A stretch of 64,000 nt of DNA from Topomyia yanbarensis (Eukaryota; Arthropoda; Insecta; Diptera; Culicidae): NCBI RefSeq assembly GCF_030247195.1, contig NC_080671.1:301146504-301210503 (forward strand), given 5' to 3'. Below the pieces are notes generated by a model. That model was not told the origin of the DNA, ran no database searches, and saw only the letters and a list, made by a program, of their open reading frames with translations. Of the stretch, positions 33,126 to 46,286 are shown piece after piece. The translations under genes were made by a program, and so were the position numbers. How positions within the stretch are numbered: position 1 is the first letter of the stretch; every line of letters begins with the position of its first letter.

Positions 33126-33458
33126 TGCCCGATATACTCAAACATAGGAGCTATCCCTAGTTTAAGCACCCAATTGAAACGATGTGGCGTAGCCACATTA
33201 GGCAGTGACAATAATTTAATTTTTGCCGATAAATACAATCCTATTGATACTAAATAAAACATTGTTAATGCCTGATGTCATCGATTTTTAAACTAGGGAC
33301 AGCCCCTATGTTTGAGTATACCGGGCAAATGAGTGGATCACAGGTTCGCTTACGTTTCCGATGACGAGTACGAGGACTACGGCAATGCGGCATAGCCATA
33401 TTAAACTAGCTTCGCCAAAAACCTTACTTTCGGGAGCACAATAACCCTAAGAACAAAG
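33126..33458 (+). repeat. 343-bp direct repeat, right copy (10 bp shorter)
   Basis: It matches 27815-28157 with a single 10-bp loss that removes the stem of the right-hand core hairpin. After it the foldback right arm continues normally (TTATTAGGTACAACTTAC). Confidence 0.85.
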
Positions 33459-34670
33459 TTATTAGGTACAACTTACTTTAAAGCTAATTAATGAATTATT
33501 AAAAATTTTCGCTTTCCGTCTCTTTTTTATGAATTTACAACACTAAACTAGCATATTCACGAAAGAAAAACCTATTTTAATCCACCTAGCGGTGCAATTG
33601 TGCCTTTCTCAATCATGAATCACGAGAATGTGTGCGTTGTTTATATTCATTAAAAGCTTTTAAATGCATATATTACATTTTATTATTATACATCACATGA
33701 CAACTATATACAGGAAAATAAATCATTATTCGAGTTCTAAAATTTTGAAAAAGAAAAAACAGCCACGGTAATATTGAACTGAAAAAAGGTGCGAAATCGG
33801 AAAAGTCCCAAAAAGTCGATTTTCACAAAAAAAAAATTTTTTCGAGGTAACATAAAATCTCGACGTTTCATGCATTTTAAAGATGTTTGGCATCAAAAAT
33901 ACGAATTCGATTTCTGAAATTTCATGGGGTCCCCCCTTTGAAAAAAAATTGAGTTCCGGCTTATATGGGAATTTCATATGTTACGGGACGGTTTAGTCTA
34001 TATTTCTGGACCCATATAAGCGATCCGTACGAAATTTTATAGACATCTGTGGGGATATTATAGCTATCATTTGGGACTAAGTTTGTGAAAATCGGCCCAA
34101 CCATTTCCGGGAAACTGATGTTTCGAAAAAATTTTGAGTAGATTTTGAAAGATGGCCGCTCCGTGACCTAGAACAGCAAATTTAAGTTGTTTGAGAGACA
34201 TTTTAGCGAAATTTTTACCTTTTTTGCTTTCATCGGAGTATCGGTTTGAATCACAATTTGCTATGTGATCGCACGCAACAACCTGTAACTCCGGAACCGG
34301 AAGTCGGATCGGGATGAAATTAAATAGCCATTTACGAGGATGCAATACCTTTCATTTGAAACCAAGTTTAGTCGAATCGGTCTAGCCATCTCTGAGAAAC
34401 CAATGTGACTTTTATTCTGAATTTAGGTACTTCCGCAGGGGCTTCCGGAACCGATGATGGTGGCCAATGTGGCCAAATAGACTTTGAATGGATGTTAGTG
34501 ACCTAATACTACAAATCGAAGCAGTTGTGGTCATATTTTGGAAAAATTTTCACCTTTATACATTCATTGCAGAATTTATTAAAATCGACATTGTCTGCGT
34601 GTTCGTACTCATCACCCTGTAATTCCGGAACCGGAAGTCCATTAGAAATTCAACAGCAGCCTATTAGAAC

Positions 34671-35346
34671 CTAAGAGAAGAGACGACAACAGGCTTCTTG
34701 CTCTTCTTAATTTTCTCGACTTGGCCCTGCCGTAAATCTGAAGACAACAAGCGTTCATCGTTGCCAGATTCCCTTTGAATGCTTCTTACAATTGCCGAAA
34801 ATAATTGTACCTAAAAGATCGCACCTCTACCAAGAATTTACAATGCTAGCTGCATTTAAAAATTAAATTAAATATTTATTCATGTCTCTCTTAACAATAC
34901 ACGTAACTATATCGTCATTCAGGTCTTTTATTTAATTTGCACGAAATGTTGATGTGTATGAAAAATAGCCAGAATAAATTTAGCAGCACTGTTTTCCATC
35001 ACGATTGTAAATATAAAGAACGCTCATGACTGGCAAAATGACCAATCAGAAGCTGGTTCAATATTGAGGTTAGGACTGGATCAAATCCATATCAACATTA
35101 GAATAGGGCTAATAAGATTTGTAAACAAACTTTTGTTTTGCTGATTTCTCTTAATTTGTTATATTTTCAACCCAAAAGACATTTGAAATTGATTCTACCA
35201 AGGGTAAAGATGTTGATTCATGTGTATCTTTCATTAATTTCGACTCGACAGCGGTGTAATGAGCGAAATAAGTTTGTTTACAAAAATCTCATTAGCCCTT
35301 TTGAAGAATTGATATTGAAATTAGCTACGCGATTGTCTTCTCTTAG
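34671..35346. mobile_element. hAT-type MITE inside repeat copy C
   Basis: The inverted ends are CTAAGAGAAGA, and the perfect 8-bp direct repeat ATTAGAAC flanks the element (34663-34670 and 35347-35354). It is 676 bp, has no coding frame, and contains a smaller MITE at 35106-35298. Confidence 0.85.
35106..35298. mobile_element. MITE nested in the hAT-type MITE
   Basis: GGGCTAATAAGATTTGTAAA and inward GGGCTAATGAGATTTTTGTA form the ends, both leading to AAACAAACTT. A relative with AAAAGGGCGAA ends lies at 48919-49118. The target duplication was not resolved. The duplicate copy is at about 42098-42290. Confidence 0.65.
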
Positions 35347-35748
35347 ATTAGAACGTTGAACCTTTTATTTGAGACCATGTTTGTCAAAATCAAATTCAGC
35401 CATCTCTGAGAAAAATGAGTGACATTTTTGGTCACATACACACACAGACGCACATACACACACATATACATACATACACACACAGACATTTGCCGAACTC
35501 GACGAACTGAATCGAATGGTATGTCACTCGGCCCTCCGTTAAAAGTCGGTTTTCAGAGCAATTGCAATACCTTTCTATTGAGAAAGGCAAAACATGTTTT
35601 CCACTTACAGGGGGAAAAGTAGCTAAAGTAAACAATTACCATCTTAATATATTCCTTGTAGAAATAAAAATGATAACTGCAAATATTTAGAATTCTAAAT
35701 TGTTTAATTTTTCGCTTTACCTAATATTGCAAACAGTACCACACGAAG

Positions 35749-38700
35749 CGATTTTTTCACCGACGATCCACTTAATTTTGCCGAATTTTTGTTGGCTGGG
35801 GGTTTGCTGAGACTCTCGGCTGATGGTAGTTCGGTGAAGTTTTGTTGAGTTTCGATTATCAAATTTCGATGTGTACAGATGAACCTGCCCAGAGGCCGTG
35901 TGGTATCCGGCCTAGAATTGAGCCACTGGAGTCCTGCTGCCATGTCGTAGGAGGCGACTGAAAGTAGGAGACCCTAAGTCAAGGAGTAGTTCCGTGCCGA
36001 GGACTTAATGACTGGAGGGTCTAAAATATGCCAGTCGCGCACGGAGCATTTTGGGTTTTGCCCTTACTGTGTTATGCGAATCTCTGACACAGTGGACCAT
36101 TATTTTCTTCGCAAATCGTGGGAATCAAATGATCATGTCCCATTTAAACCTGATATGGCTCGCTAAATGCGTTAACATCCCAACTCGCTTGGTGTCCTCT
36201 AGTTGTTGTGCAATTTGTGTTGGAGATGAAATGTACAGTTCTCTAATCAACAATGGTTAGAATAGCACAAGTCAATCTCCAACATAAACGTACAGCAACT
36301 ATGAATTTATCTCGACTCATGCAGGAAGGTAAAGCTTCCATAGCATTGGTTCAAGAATCGTATTTCCATAAAGGAAACTTCTATTTTGGAAAGTTACTTA
36401 ACACTGCCTTCATTGCTTACAACAAGACAGGCATGACTAACCCACGTGAAATGCCTCGTGCTTGCATTCTTGCAAATAAGGCTATTGACGCGTGTCTCAT
36501 ATCGGAGCTCACAACTCGCGATATCTGTGTTGTCACAGTTACATTGACTGTCGGAAACGTAGACAAAAAATATATATATTGTTCAGCATACCTACCGCAT
36601 AACGAATCATCTCCTTCTGATGATTTCAAAAGCGTTGTAGCATATTGTAGCAGAAATGGGCTTCCGCTCATTATCGGCAGTGATGCGAATGCTCATCACA
36701 TCATTTGGGGCAGCTCAGACATCAATCTGAGAGGCTCTGAACTGATGGAGTACATAAGTAGTACAAATCTCCATATTCTGAATGTGGGAAACCGACCAAC
36801 TTTTGCGAGGTCTGGGAGGGAGGAGGTGTTAGACATAACACTTTGCTCTGATAGAATTTTGCATGAACTGGGAAATTGGCAGGTTCCAAATGAAACTGAA
36901 CCGTCTCTATCCGATCATAAATATATATTTTTCGATCATTTTGATGTCACCTTCAATGTGGTGACATATCGTAATCCTAAATCTACAAACTGGGACCTCT
37001 TTTTGGAAAACTTGGCGACTAAATTTCATGGATATTTTCCAACAATTAGTCAATTAGACGACTTAGATGACGTCGTGGATACGACAAACTCATTCATATT
37101 AGCATCCTACGAAGAAGCTTGTCCACTTCGTACTGTTAAATCGACTAGGGGAACCCCTTGGTGGAGGGCTGAGCTTGAAAGAATGAAGAAAGTTATGAGA
37201 AGAGCTTGGAACCGGCGTCAGCGTGATGACTCCAGGGCTTTTAGGTCAGCTCGTAGTGCATATAAGAAATGTCTTAGATCTGCAGAACGGGCTGGCTGGC
37301 AAAGCCTATGCACTAATGTCTCTAGTCTGAACGAGGCTAGCAGATTAAATAAAATTCTCTCCAAATCGAATGATTTTCAGATGAACTCCTTGAAAACCAG
37401 AGATGGTGTTTATGTGACGGACGAAAAAGGTGTTCTTAATTGTCTCTTCGACACACACTTTCCAGGTTGTATCGATCCGGAGTTGAACAATGTTCACAGA
37501 TCTCATTCTGGTGATTCGGACTCGTGGGCGTTAGCACGCACATTGGTTTCCACTGAATCGATCAAGTGGGCAGTTGACAGCTTTGCTCCATACAAATCAC
37601 CCGGAAAAGATGGAATACTTCCCGTGATACTGCAAAAGGGATTTGATATTCTTAAACATGTCTTGAAAAAGATTTTGCTTTTTAGTCTTGCTACCGGGTA
37701 TATCCCGAAAGCATGGCGAGAAATAACTGTTAGATTTATTCCCAAAGGGGGGCGCTCAAGCTATGAAGAAGCCAAGAGTTTTAGGCCTATCAGCTTAAGT
37801 TCTTTTCTTCTGAAAGCTTTGGAACGGATAATCGATCATCACATCAGGAACGTTAGTTTAGTTGAATATCCACTGCACAAAATGCAACATGCATATCAGT
37901 GTGGGAAATCCACAATAACTCTGCTTCACGATGTTGTTTACAACATTGAGAAAGCCTTCTCGCTCAAGCAATCTAGCTTGGGTGTATTCCTAGATATTGA
38001 GGGTGCTTTTGACAATGTGTCCTTCCAGTCTATTCTGGAAGCGACGCGCGGTCATGGGATACCTGCATGTATCTCAGGTTGGATAAACGCAATGCTTACT
38101 TATACGCATACTTTGCTCGTCACTGCGACAGGCTGAGATACGGAAGTTGAGTATTTGCGGTTGTCCTCAGGGCGGCGTTCTGTCACCTTTGTTATGGAAC
38201 TTAGTAGCTGACGGCTTGTTAAAGAAACTCAATGAGCTTGGATTTCCGACCTACGGGTTTGCTGACGATTACCAAATACAAATTACTGGATTTTGCATCG
38301 GAACAATCTTTGACTTAATGCAACAGGCATTAAGCGCTGTCGAACAGTGGTGTCGACAAGTTAAACTATCAGTTAACCCAAGCAAAACTTCAATGGTTCT
38401 TTTCACGAAGAAGCGAATAACAACCGGGGTTCGTCCCTTGCAGTTCTTTGATTCTGAGCTACTGTGCGCAGATCAAGTCAAATACGTTGGAGTCATATTG
38501 GATTCCAAATTGAATTGGTCTGCTCACATTGAGTTCAGAGTCAAGAAAGCGTGCATGGCCTTCGGGCAGTGCAGACGAACTTTTGGAAAGACCTGGGGTC
38601 TCAAACCTAAATACATCTATTGGATTTACACGACAATTGTACGTCTAATACTGTCATACGGATGCCTTGTGTGGTGGCAGAGGGGAGAGGTGGTGACAGT

Positions 38701-40118
38701 CCAGTCAAAGCTAAACCATCTGCAAAGAATGGCGCTCATGGCGTTGACTGGTGCTTTCACCACGACTCCGACTGCTGCTCTTGAGGCACTTCTAAATATC
38801 AAACCATTACACATACACTTAAAACAAGAAGCACTATCATGTGCATACAGACTGCAGGTTACTGGGCTTTGGAACAGTAATCATGTTGATCTTGCTACCA
38901 GTCATACACGATTGTGGTCACAAATGGTTACATGGGGTGAAGATATTCTTGCTCCCAGCGATATTACACTCACTTGTAGTTTTCCTTACAGGACATTTCA
39001 TGTGAAGATTCCCTCTCGAGAGGAGTGGTTGTCTGGCTTTATGGAAAGACAACAACAAACGCAAGTGGTTTGTTACACTGACGGTTCTCTGATGGAGGGA
39101 CGTGCTGGTGCTGGTGTCTACTGTCGTGAAATGAAATTGGAACAATCTCACTCACTAGGTAGATACTGTACTGTATTCCAAGCAGAAATCTTTGCGATTA
39201 TGTGCGGGGTGCAATCGGCCCTTCAACTGAGTTTGTCCGGCAGAGTTATAAACTTCTGCTCCGATAGTCAGGCTGCAATCAAGGCTCTTAGCTCAGACAA
39301 ATCCCGGTCCAAGCTAGTGATCGCGTGCCGAACCCAAATCGAAGAACTAAGCATTGTCAACACTATCTACCTTGTCTGGGTGCCCGGACATTGCGGTATT
39401 ACTGGAAATGAATGGGCTGACGAATTGGCCAGGGCAGGTTCAGCGATTGACTTCGTTGGTCCTGAGCCCGCGCTGCCAATTTCGACAAGTTGGATAAGGG
39501 AAAAAATACGGTCCTGGGCTTCGTCCGAGCACCGAAATTATTGGAGAAATCTACAAACGTGTCGCCAAACAAAGGCGTTTCTAGAACAACCATGCCCAGT
39601 GGTTTCGAAAAATCTCTTACATTTTTCGAAGCTCCACTGCGGCATGCTGACCAGGGCTTTAACCGGCCACTGCAAACTCAATTATCACATGGCAACTATT
39701 CAGCGCGCTGAGTCTTTTCATGTGATCTTTGTGAATCCGACTACGGAACCTCATATCATCTGATATGCAACTGTCCAGCGGTAGCGCAATTGCGATTTCG
39801 AGTCTTCAGCCGTCCTTATATAGACGAAACCATGTTTGGTCGACTGAAACTCAGAGACATACTAAAGTTTCTTATCCAATGTGGTAAAGAGCTTTAGGCT
39901 TATTCGCAGGCAAGTTGAACTACTTGTGAGTTTAACTTACCTGTTGTTTATTTTTGTTTTGTGTTGTTATTTTTCCCACCCTTCCAATTCTACTTCCCCA
40001 CACCTCCTTGTCCTTTCCTTCCGCTCAGGAAATGATGAAAACACACGGCAAGGCACAAATCCCCGACTATGTCCGGGGAACGTGCCATTTGAGCCAATAT
40101 ATTCTGATTCCTGATTCC
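35749..40118 (+). mobile_element. LINE copy B, 5' part absent because of the duplication edge
   Basis: It is the same element as 28756-33125, and lacks the first ~600 bp of the leader because the duplicated block starts there. The 3' tail and the following flank repeat (40119-40451, with the same 10-bp loss) are kept. Confidence 0.9.
36253..39897 (+). pseudogene. LINE ORF2, copy B
   Basis: Domains and motifs match copy A in order: endonuclease, reverse transcriptase with FADD, RNase H and CCHC knuckle. It differs by VQESYF for VQEPYF in the endonuclease and by keeping the Trp codon (TGG) where copy A has a stop. Both frameshifts, at about 38133 and 39715, are shared with copy A, so it cannot make a full ORF2 protein without recoding. 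Confidence 0.9.
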
Positions 40119-40564
40119 TGCCCGATATACTCAAACATAGGAGCTATCCCTAGTTTAAGCACCCAATTGAAACGATGTGGCGTAGCCACATTAGGCAGTG
40201 ACAATAATTTAATTTTTGCCGATAAATACAATCCTATTGATACTAAATAAAACATTGTTAATGCCTGATGTCATCGATTTTTAAACTAGGGACAGCCCCT
40301 ATGTTTGAGTATACCGGGCAAATGAGTGGATCACAGGTTCGCTTACGTTTCCGATGACGAGTACGAGGACTACGGCAATGCGGCATAGCCATATTAAACT
40401 AGCTTCGCCAAAAACCTTACTTTCGGGAGCACAATAACCCTAAGAACAAAGTTATTAGGTACAACTTACTTTAAAGCTAATTAATGAATTATTAAAAATT
40501 TTCGCTTTCCGTCTCTTTTTTATGAATTTACAACACTAAACTAGCATATTCACGAAAGAAAAAC

Positions 40565-42579
40565 CTATTTTAATCCACCTAGCGGTGCAATTGTGCCTTT
40601 CTCAATCATGAATCACGAGAATGTGTGCGTTGTTTATATTCATTAAAAGCTTTTAAATGCATATATTACATTTTATTATTATACATCACATGACAACTAT
40701 ATACAGGAAAATAAATCATTATTCGAGTTCTAAAATTTTGAAAAAGAAAAAACAGCCACGGTAATATTGAACTGAAAAAAGGTGCGAAATCGGAAAAGTC
40801 CCAAAAAGTCGATTTTCACAAAAAAAAATTTTTTCGAGGTAACATAAAATCTCGACGTTTCATGCATTTTAAAGATGTTTGGCATCAAAAATACGAATTC
40901 GATTTCTGAAATTTCATGGGGTCCCCCCTTTGAAAAAAAATTGAGTTCCGGCTTATATGGGAATTTCATATGTTACGGGACGGTTTAGTCTATATTTCTG
41001 GACCCATATAAGCGATCCGTACGAAATTTTATAGACATCTGTGGGGATATTATAGCTATCATTTGGGACTAAGTTTGTGAAAATCGGCCCAACCATTTCC
41101 GGGAAACTGATGTTTCGAAAAAATTTTGAGTAGATTTTGAAAGATGGCCGCTCCGTGACCTAGAACAGCAAATTTAAGTTGTTTGAGAGACATTTTAGCG
41201 AAATTTTTACCTTTTTTGCTTTCATCGGAGTATCGGTTTGAATCACAATTTGCTATGTGATCGCACGCAACAACCTGTAACTCCGGAACCGGAAGTCGGA
41301 TCGGGATGAAATTAAATAGCCATTTACGAGGATGCAATACCTTTCATTTGAAACCAAGTTTAGTCGAATCGGTCTAGCCATCTCTGAGAAACCAATGTGA
41401 CTTTTATTCTGAATTTAGGTACTTCCGCAGGGGCTTCCGGAACCGATGATGGTGGCCAATGTGGCCAAATAGACTTTGAATGGATGTTAGTGACCTAATA
41501 CTACAAATCGAAGCAGTTGTGGTCATATTTTGGAAAAATTTTCACCTTTATACATTCATTGCAGAATTTATTAAAATCGACATTGTCTGCGTGTTCGTAC
41601 TCATCACCCTGTAATTCCGGAACCGGAAGTCCATTAGAAATTCAACAGCAGCCTATTAGAACCTAAGAGAAGAGACGACAACAGGCTTCTTGCTCTTCTT
41701 AATTTTTTCGACTTGGCCCTGCCGTAAATCTGAAGACAACAAGCGTTCATCGTTGCCAGATTCCCTTTGAATGCTTCTTACAATTGCCGAAAATAATTGT
41801 ACCTAAAAGATCGCACCTCTACCAAGAATTTACAATGCTAGCTGCATTTAAAAATTAAATTAAATATTTATTCATGTCTCTCTTAACAATACACGTAACT
41901 ATATCGTCATTCAGGTCTTTTATTTAATTTGCACGAAATGTTGATGTGTATGAAAAATAGCCAGAATAAATTTAGCAGCACTGTTTTCCATCACGATTGT
42001 AAATATAAAGAACGCTCATGACTGGCAAAATGACCAATCAGAAGCTGGTTCAATATTGAGGTTAGGACTGGATCAAATCCATATCAACATTAGAATAGGG
42101 CTAATAAGATTTGTAAACAAACTTTTGTTTTGCTGATTTCTCTTAATTTGTTATATTTTCAACCCAAAAGACATTTGAAATTGATTCTACCAAGGGTAAA
42201 GATGTTGATTCATGTGTATCTTTCATTAATTTCGACTCGACAGCGGTGTAATGAGCGAAATAAGTTTGTTTACAAAAATCTCATTAGCCCTTTTGAAGAA
42301 TTGATATTGAAATTAGCTACGCGATTGTCTTCTCTTAGATTAGAACGTTGAACCTTTTATTTGAGACCATGTTTGTCAAAATCGATTCAGCCATCTCTGA
42401 GAAAAATGAGTGACATTTTTGGTCACATACACACACAGACGCACATACACACACATATACATACATACACACACAGACATTTGCCGAACTCGACGAACTG
42501 AATCGAATGGTATGTCACTCGGCCCTCCGTTAAAAGTCGGTTTTCAGAGCAATTGCAATACCTTTCTATTGAGAAAGGC
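40565..42579 (-). mobile_element. Modular mosquito repeat, duplicate of copy C
   Basis: Second copy of 33572-35588 carried by the tandem duplication, including its AAAAC flanks. Two small indels and a few substitutions separate them. Confidence 0.85.
41663..42338. mobile_element. hAT-type MITE, duplicate copy
   Basis: Second copy of 34671-35346 with the same ATTAGAAC flanks and CTAAGAGAAGA ends; it arose by the block duplication. Confidence 0.85.
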
Positions 42580-42735
42580 AAAACATGTTTTCCACTTACA
42601 GGGGGAAAAGTAGCTAAAGTAAACAATTACCATCTTAATATATTCCTTGTAGAAATAAAAATGATAACTGCAAATATTTAGAATTCTAAATTGTTTAATT
42701 TTTCGCTTTACCTAATATTGCAAACAGTACCACAC

Positions 42736-45700
42736 ACACGGTATATTTATTAATCTGGTGTTGCACAAAAAATTTAATTCATTGCAACACATTCACACAC
42801 TAAATTGTTGAATAAAACGATCATCCGATCTAAAATTCAAGGCCGCCAAATGTTTAATCGATCGTATTCTCATATAAAACCAATTGTAATTAGGTTATAT
42901 TCGGATGAAACATAACTATATTTTGAACGATTTAATGGTGTTACAACCACTAGCAAATAACTTTTTTTTTTTAATTATTAAGCACAAGAACTAATTTAAA
43001 AAAACTTCATCGCGGAAATATAATATGCATATGTTAGCATGGCTGCACTAAATAATTATTCATTGGCTGTATGTGGCGATGGCGTAATCAATGTTCGCTT
43101 TCCTGAAATCTGTCATACCTAAAACTGGAGTGTTCTCCTGCAACTCAAGTAATACTCTTCCGGATAAAAACTGACCAGGAAAATATAACAACGATGAGTT
43201 GTCGAACAATATGAGAAATTTCAATAGTTTCCTCGGCATGATTCACACTTTACTTTTACTCTTTTCTCACAAGTAACACTTATTCATCACGTTTAACAGC
43301 AGCTCTTTCATTATCTTCTCGATCGTCAAAAATCATTCTATGTCACACATTAGCGCGAGATAAAATATTTCTACTTATTAGCACCTATAAAAAGTAACGT
43401 CCCAAAATTATACATTATTTCTACATGATATAAAGCATATATGCTAACAGGCTGGCATCGCAAATAAACATAATTACAAATACATATTCAAAAATATGTC
43501 TCGCTTCTAGCTGTTATTGAGATAGCAACTGATCGTGTACTAATAGATATGTAGCTTTGTGTATTTCGTTGGGTCGATCCCAACGGGTGATCGCTCTTAG
43601 GATGATCGTCCAAAAGAGCCCACTGAGAAACTCAAAATACTGATGCAAAACCGTCCAACATGAGTCAAATAATGGACGTCTGTTGAACGATCTTCTGTGC
43701 GTTGGTTCAACTAAGGATCGGATTGGACGATTTTGCACTCTGCAGAGGGAGGTGATTGCGATCCGATCACATAGCCCATTCGAATCCACATTTGGCTAAA
43801 GCCAGTGGGAGTATTTTTGATTTCGTCCGCCCCAGAGATGCCAGATTTGCAGACAAGTAAATAAACTGTCATACTTAAAGGTAAATAAATAATACAGCAT
43901 ACAGCTTTTGTTGGGACTTCTTTTTGTTACTATTAGTCGCAAGGATGTGATTTGAAGGTGCACTCTCCTTACTGGCGAAAAATTTAGGTAAAAATTGTTT
44001 TTTCTCCAACTTAAAGTTAAGTCTGATGTTTTGTGTTTCAGGTTCTTCTCGTCAGTACACTGAAAATAATAGACACGATAAAACCATATGCAATTAAACC
44101 ACTTTCATGTGCGTTCTTATGTTAAAAACTAAAAGAAATGATTTCCCTTTGAATTTTACATGAAAATCCATTAAAAAGCATTTCATGTGGTGTTTCAAAT
44201 TAAAATCAAACAAATTCCACGTGAATACAACATATTTATCCATTGAATGTTCATTGACATGCTATTGAGTCGAAAAGTATGAACTTTCCACATGACTTTC
44301 GCATGAAAAACATGTAGGGTAAAGTGCCTATTTTCACCATACTAAGCAGGGTGCCTCACTAATTCATTAATTTCTCGGCCTACAATCAATGGATTGACAA
44401 AAAATTTACATCAACAGCTTTGCTTCGTTGTTAAAAACCAATATAATAACACAAATGCGCTGAAAACAGTGAAATGCTCGTGTTTGAGCGCAACGAAAAC
44501 TCGAATCGAGTGCCCCTATTGTTGCGCTACCATTTGACTCAATGCGTTGAACAAAGATGGCAGACACTGCTCTAACCAACGGCTTCAAATGGGTAGGGTG
44601 ATAATAGAAACATAGCGTAAATGGGCTCATCACCCTAGTGCATTTCTACATGTAAAACAATTGATTTCACCGATTCTTCTGCCAATGAAATCTATAAGTA
44701 AAACAAAATGATATTCACGCAAGTATTCATTTGGAAATATCAGTCAATGGTATTTCGTATGATGTTGATGTGCCTTTCACACCATGTTCGCATGAATTTC
44801 ATTTGAAAACCACATTTCCCACACTCGAAGGGATATTCAAGTGGCAACTGTGCGCATTTCATGTGTTATCGGATTGAAATCATTCAATACACGCAGCGAA
44901 ATTTCAATCGGTTAAACCAACAAAATGGATTTTTGATTTGAATCGTCACTCTATTATTGATTCAAAACTCAGCGATTTTTAAATATACATTATTTTATTG
45001 TTGAACTAAAAATATTTTTATTTCAATCAAATTTGATTTTATGTTGGTCTTGCATAGTACCAAATCAGCGTGTATTGTGTATTTTTTGTGTGTATTCTAT
45101 GCATGGTACATATTTTTTTTCCTGATACATGTAAGTAAGAAAAGCAAATCAAAAGCATCCCAATTCTTTTACTAAATGTAAAATTTCTATTTCCACAGAC
45201 TTACAACGGTCACAACATACAGGCCAGTTGGGGTGCTAGTGCTACAATTGTACTGACGTAAAGGATGATCTCTGCGTAAGGGTAAATATTAAAATAATTT
45301 ATATTGACAGTAACATTATCTTTTTAACTTACAGAACAACCCTGAAATGTTGAAAGTTGTATGGCAACTGATTCTGTAAGTTTTAGAACGGTTTTATTAT
45401 AAATAAAAATTAAACCCTTGCAAAAATTGTTTTATTTTTATTAGAAAGAAACCTAGAAAGAAACAAACATTTCAATAGTAATTGTTTACTATAATAATCG
45501 TTGTTTCAAAAACAGAATATTGTTGAACTAATCGTGTTCACATCATTCGATCAATAACACAGTGTCGATCGTTTCAACAATTTTATTGTTGATTGAACCG
45601 ATAATGCGATTAAAATTTAGAAACGTCAAAACCAGAATTTGTTGTAGAAATAACAATATTATGGATTGAATCGTTGGTATAACATTGGACTTCACTGCAA

Positions 45701-46286
45701 ATGGTTATTATTGTTCTGTCACAGTGACATGGTTTCCGCTTAAAATAACCTGAAAAATCCGCTTAAAATAACCTGAGTCCTGCTTTGACTCAAATTCTTT
45801 GAATAAATTTAAACACGTTATTCATTGATTAATTAGCATTCTATAAATCGGATGAAATAATGTTTGAAATGATTTTCTCTGGGATATTCCGTTTGCAATG
45901 ATAAAGCTGCTTAATTTTTCATTCAGTATGAATTTATTTTGTGATTTGATCAAAGTCACTCAAAGTTACAGCAAATATTCCGGTTGCCAGAAAAAATAAA
46001 TACTCTGTATTCCACGCAGTGTTGCGCATTCCTCTGTACGGGACTCTATATTGTATACAGACTAGTATATATCACACAAGGAAAAGAAAATTCATCAAAA
46101 TTCAGTACAAGTTTAGACAATTTGTGCATTCTAATTAGTGAAAATACATCAGCCAAGAATGATTAGTCTCTATAAAACGGCGATATCCTGTCGGGTTAGT
46201 TGAGCTAGGGCGAACTCGGTTTCGCTCGCGTTTTTTGTCAAATCTTGACAGGAACCGAGCAAAACCCTGGAATAACTCGGACATAA
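42736..46286. other. Gene-free stretch with faint element remains
   Basis: AT-rich with no frame I would call a gene. At about 44316-44637 TAGGGTAAAGTGCC and, inverted, TAGGGTGATGAGCC suggest a MITE of about 320 bp. Around 43560-43790 GATCG-rich words alternate in orientation. A short exon-like stretch near 45200 (acceptor CCACAG, then ACTTACAACGGTC) has stops in all useful frames. Confidence 0.4.

Larger units (their letters stand above)
33572..35588 (-). mobile_element. Modular mosquito repeat, copy C
   Basis: Minus-strand copy of the GCCTTTCTC element: the plus strand starts CTATTTTAATCCACC and ends TATTGAGAAAGGC. AAAAC flanks it on both sides (33567-33571 and 35589-35593). The left arm of the same foldback gives the empty site (AGAAAAACATG as complement), which confirms the boundaries. 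A hAT-type MITE splits it at 34671. CA-rich microsatellite DNA lies near 35433-35480. Confidence 0.8.
27495..35645. mobile_element. Large foldback element, interrupted by a LINE and by repeat copy C
   Basis: The left arm (about 27495-27900) includes TTTACTTTAGCTACTTTTCC, GTGAATATGCTAGTTTAGTG and TTATTGTGCTCCCGAAA. The inverted right arm is found in pieces at 27935-28157, 33459-33571 and 35589-35645. The core pairs GATGTGGCGTAGCCACAT with ATGTGGCTACGCCACATC, each of which is itself a small hairpin; ATGCGGCTATGCCGCAT adds another level in the left arm. The LINE lies between 28157 and 33126 and repeat C between 33571 and 35589. Termini are approximate because similarity fades gradually. No coding frame belongs to it. 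Confidence 0.75.
28756..35744 (+). repeat. Tandem segmental duplication, unit A (about 7.0 kb)
   Basis: This block recurs at 35749-42735 with an offset of 6993 bases falling to 6991 through two tiny indels. Only about half a dozen single-base or short differences were noticed. It contains most of LINE copy A, the right flank repeat, the rest of the foldback and repeat C. Confidence 0.9.
35749..42735 (+). repeat. Tandem segmental duplication, unit B
   Basis: The junction reads CCACAC, then GAAG, then CGATTTTTTCACC. Unit A ends in CACAC, four bases (GAAG) are inserted, and unit B starts inside the LINE leader. CACAC also precedes the homology start at 28755, a small microhomology. Shared LINE frameshifts show that B copies A as DNA and is not a second retrotransposition. 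Confidence 0.9.

Noticed and set aside
36253..39897. Second LINE copy as an independent retrotransposition event
   Set aside because: It shares both frameshifts, the flank repeat with its 10-bp loss, and all downstream insertions with copy A; it was copied as part of a DNA segment.
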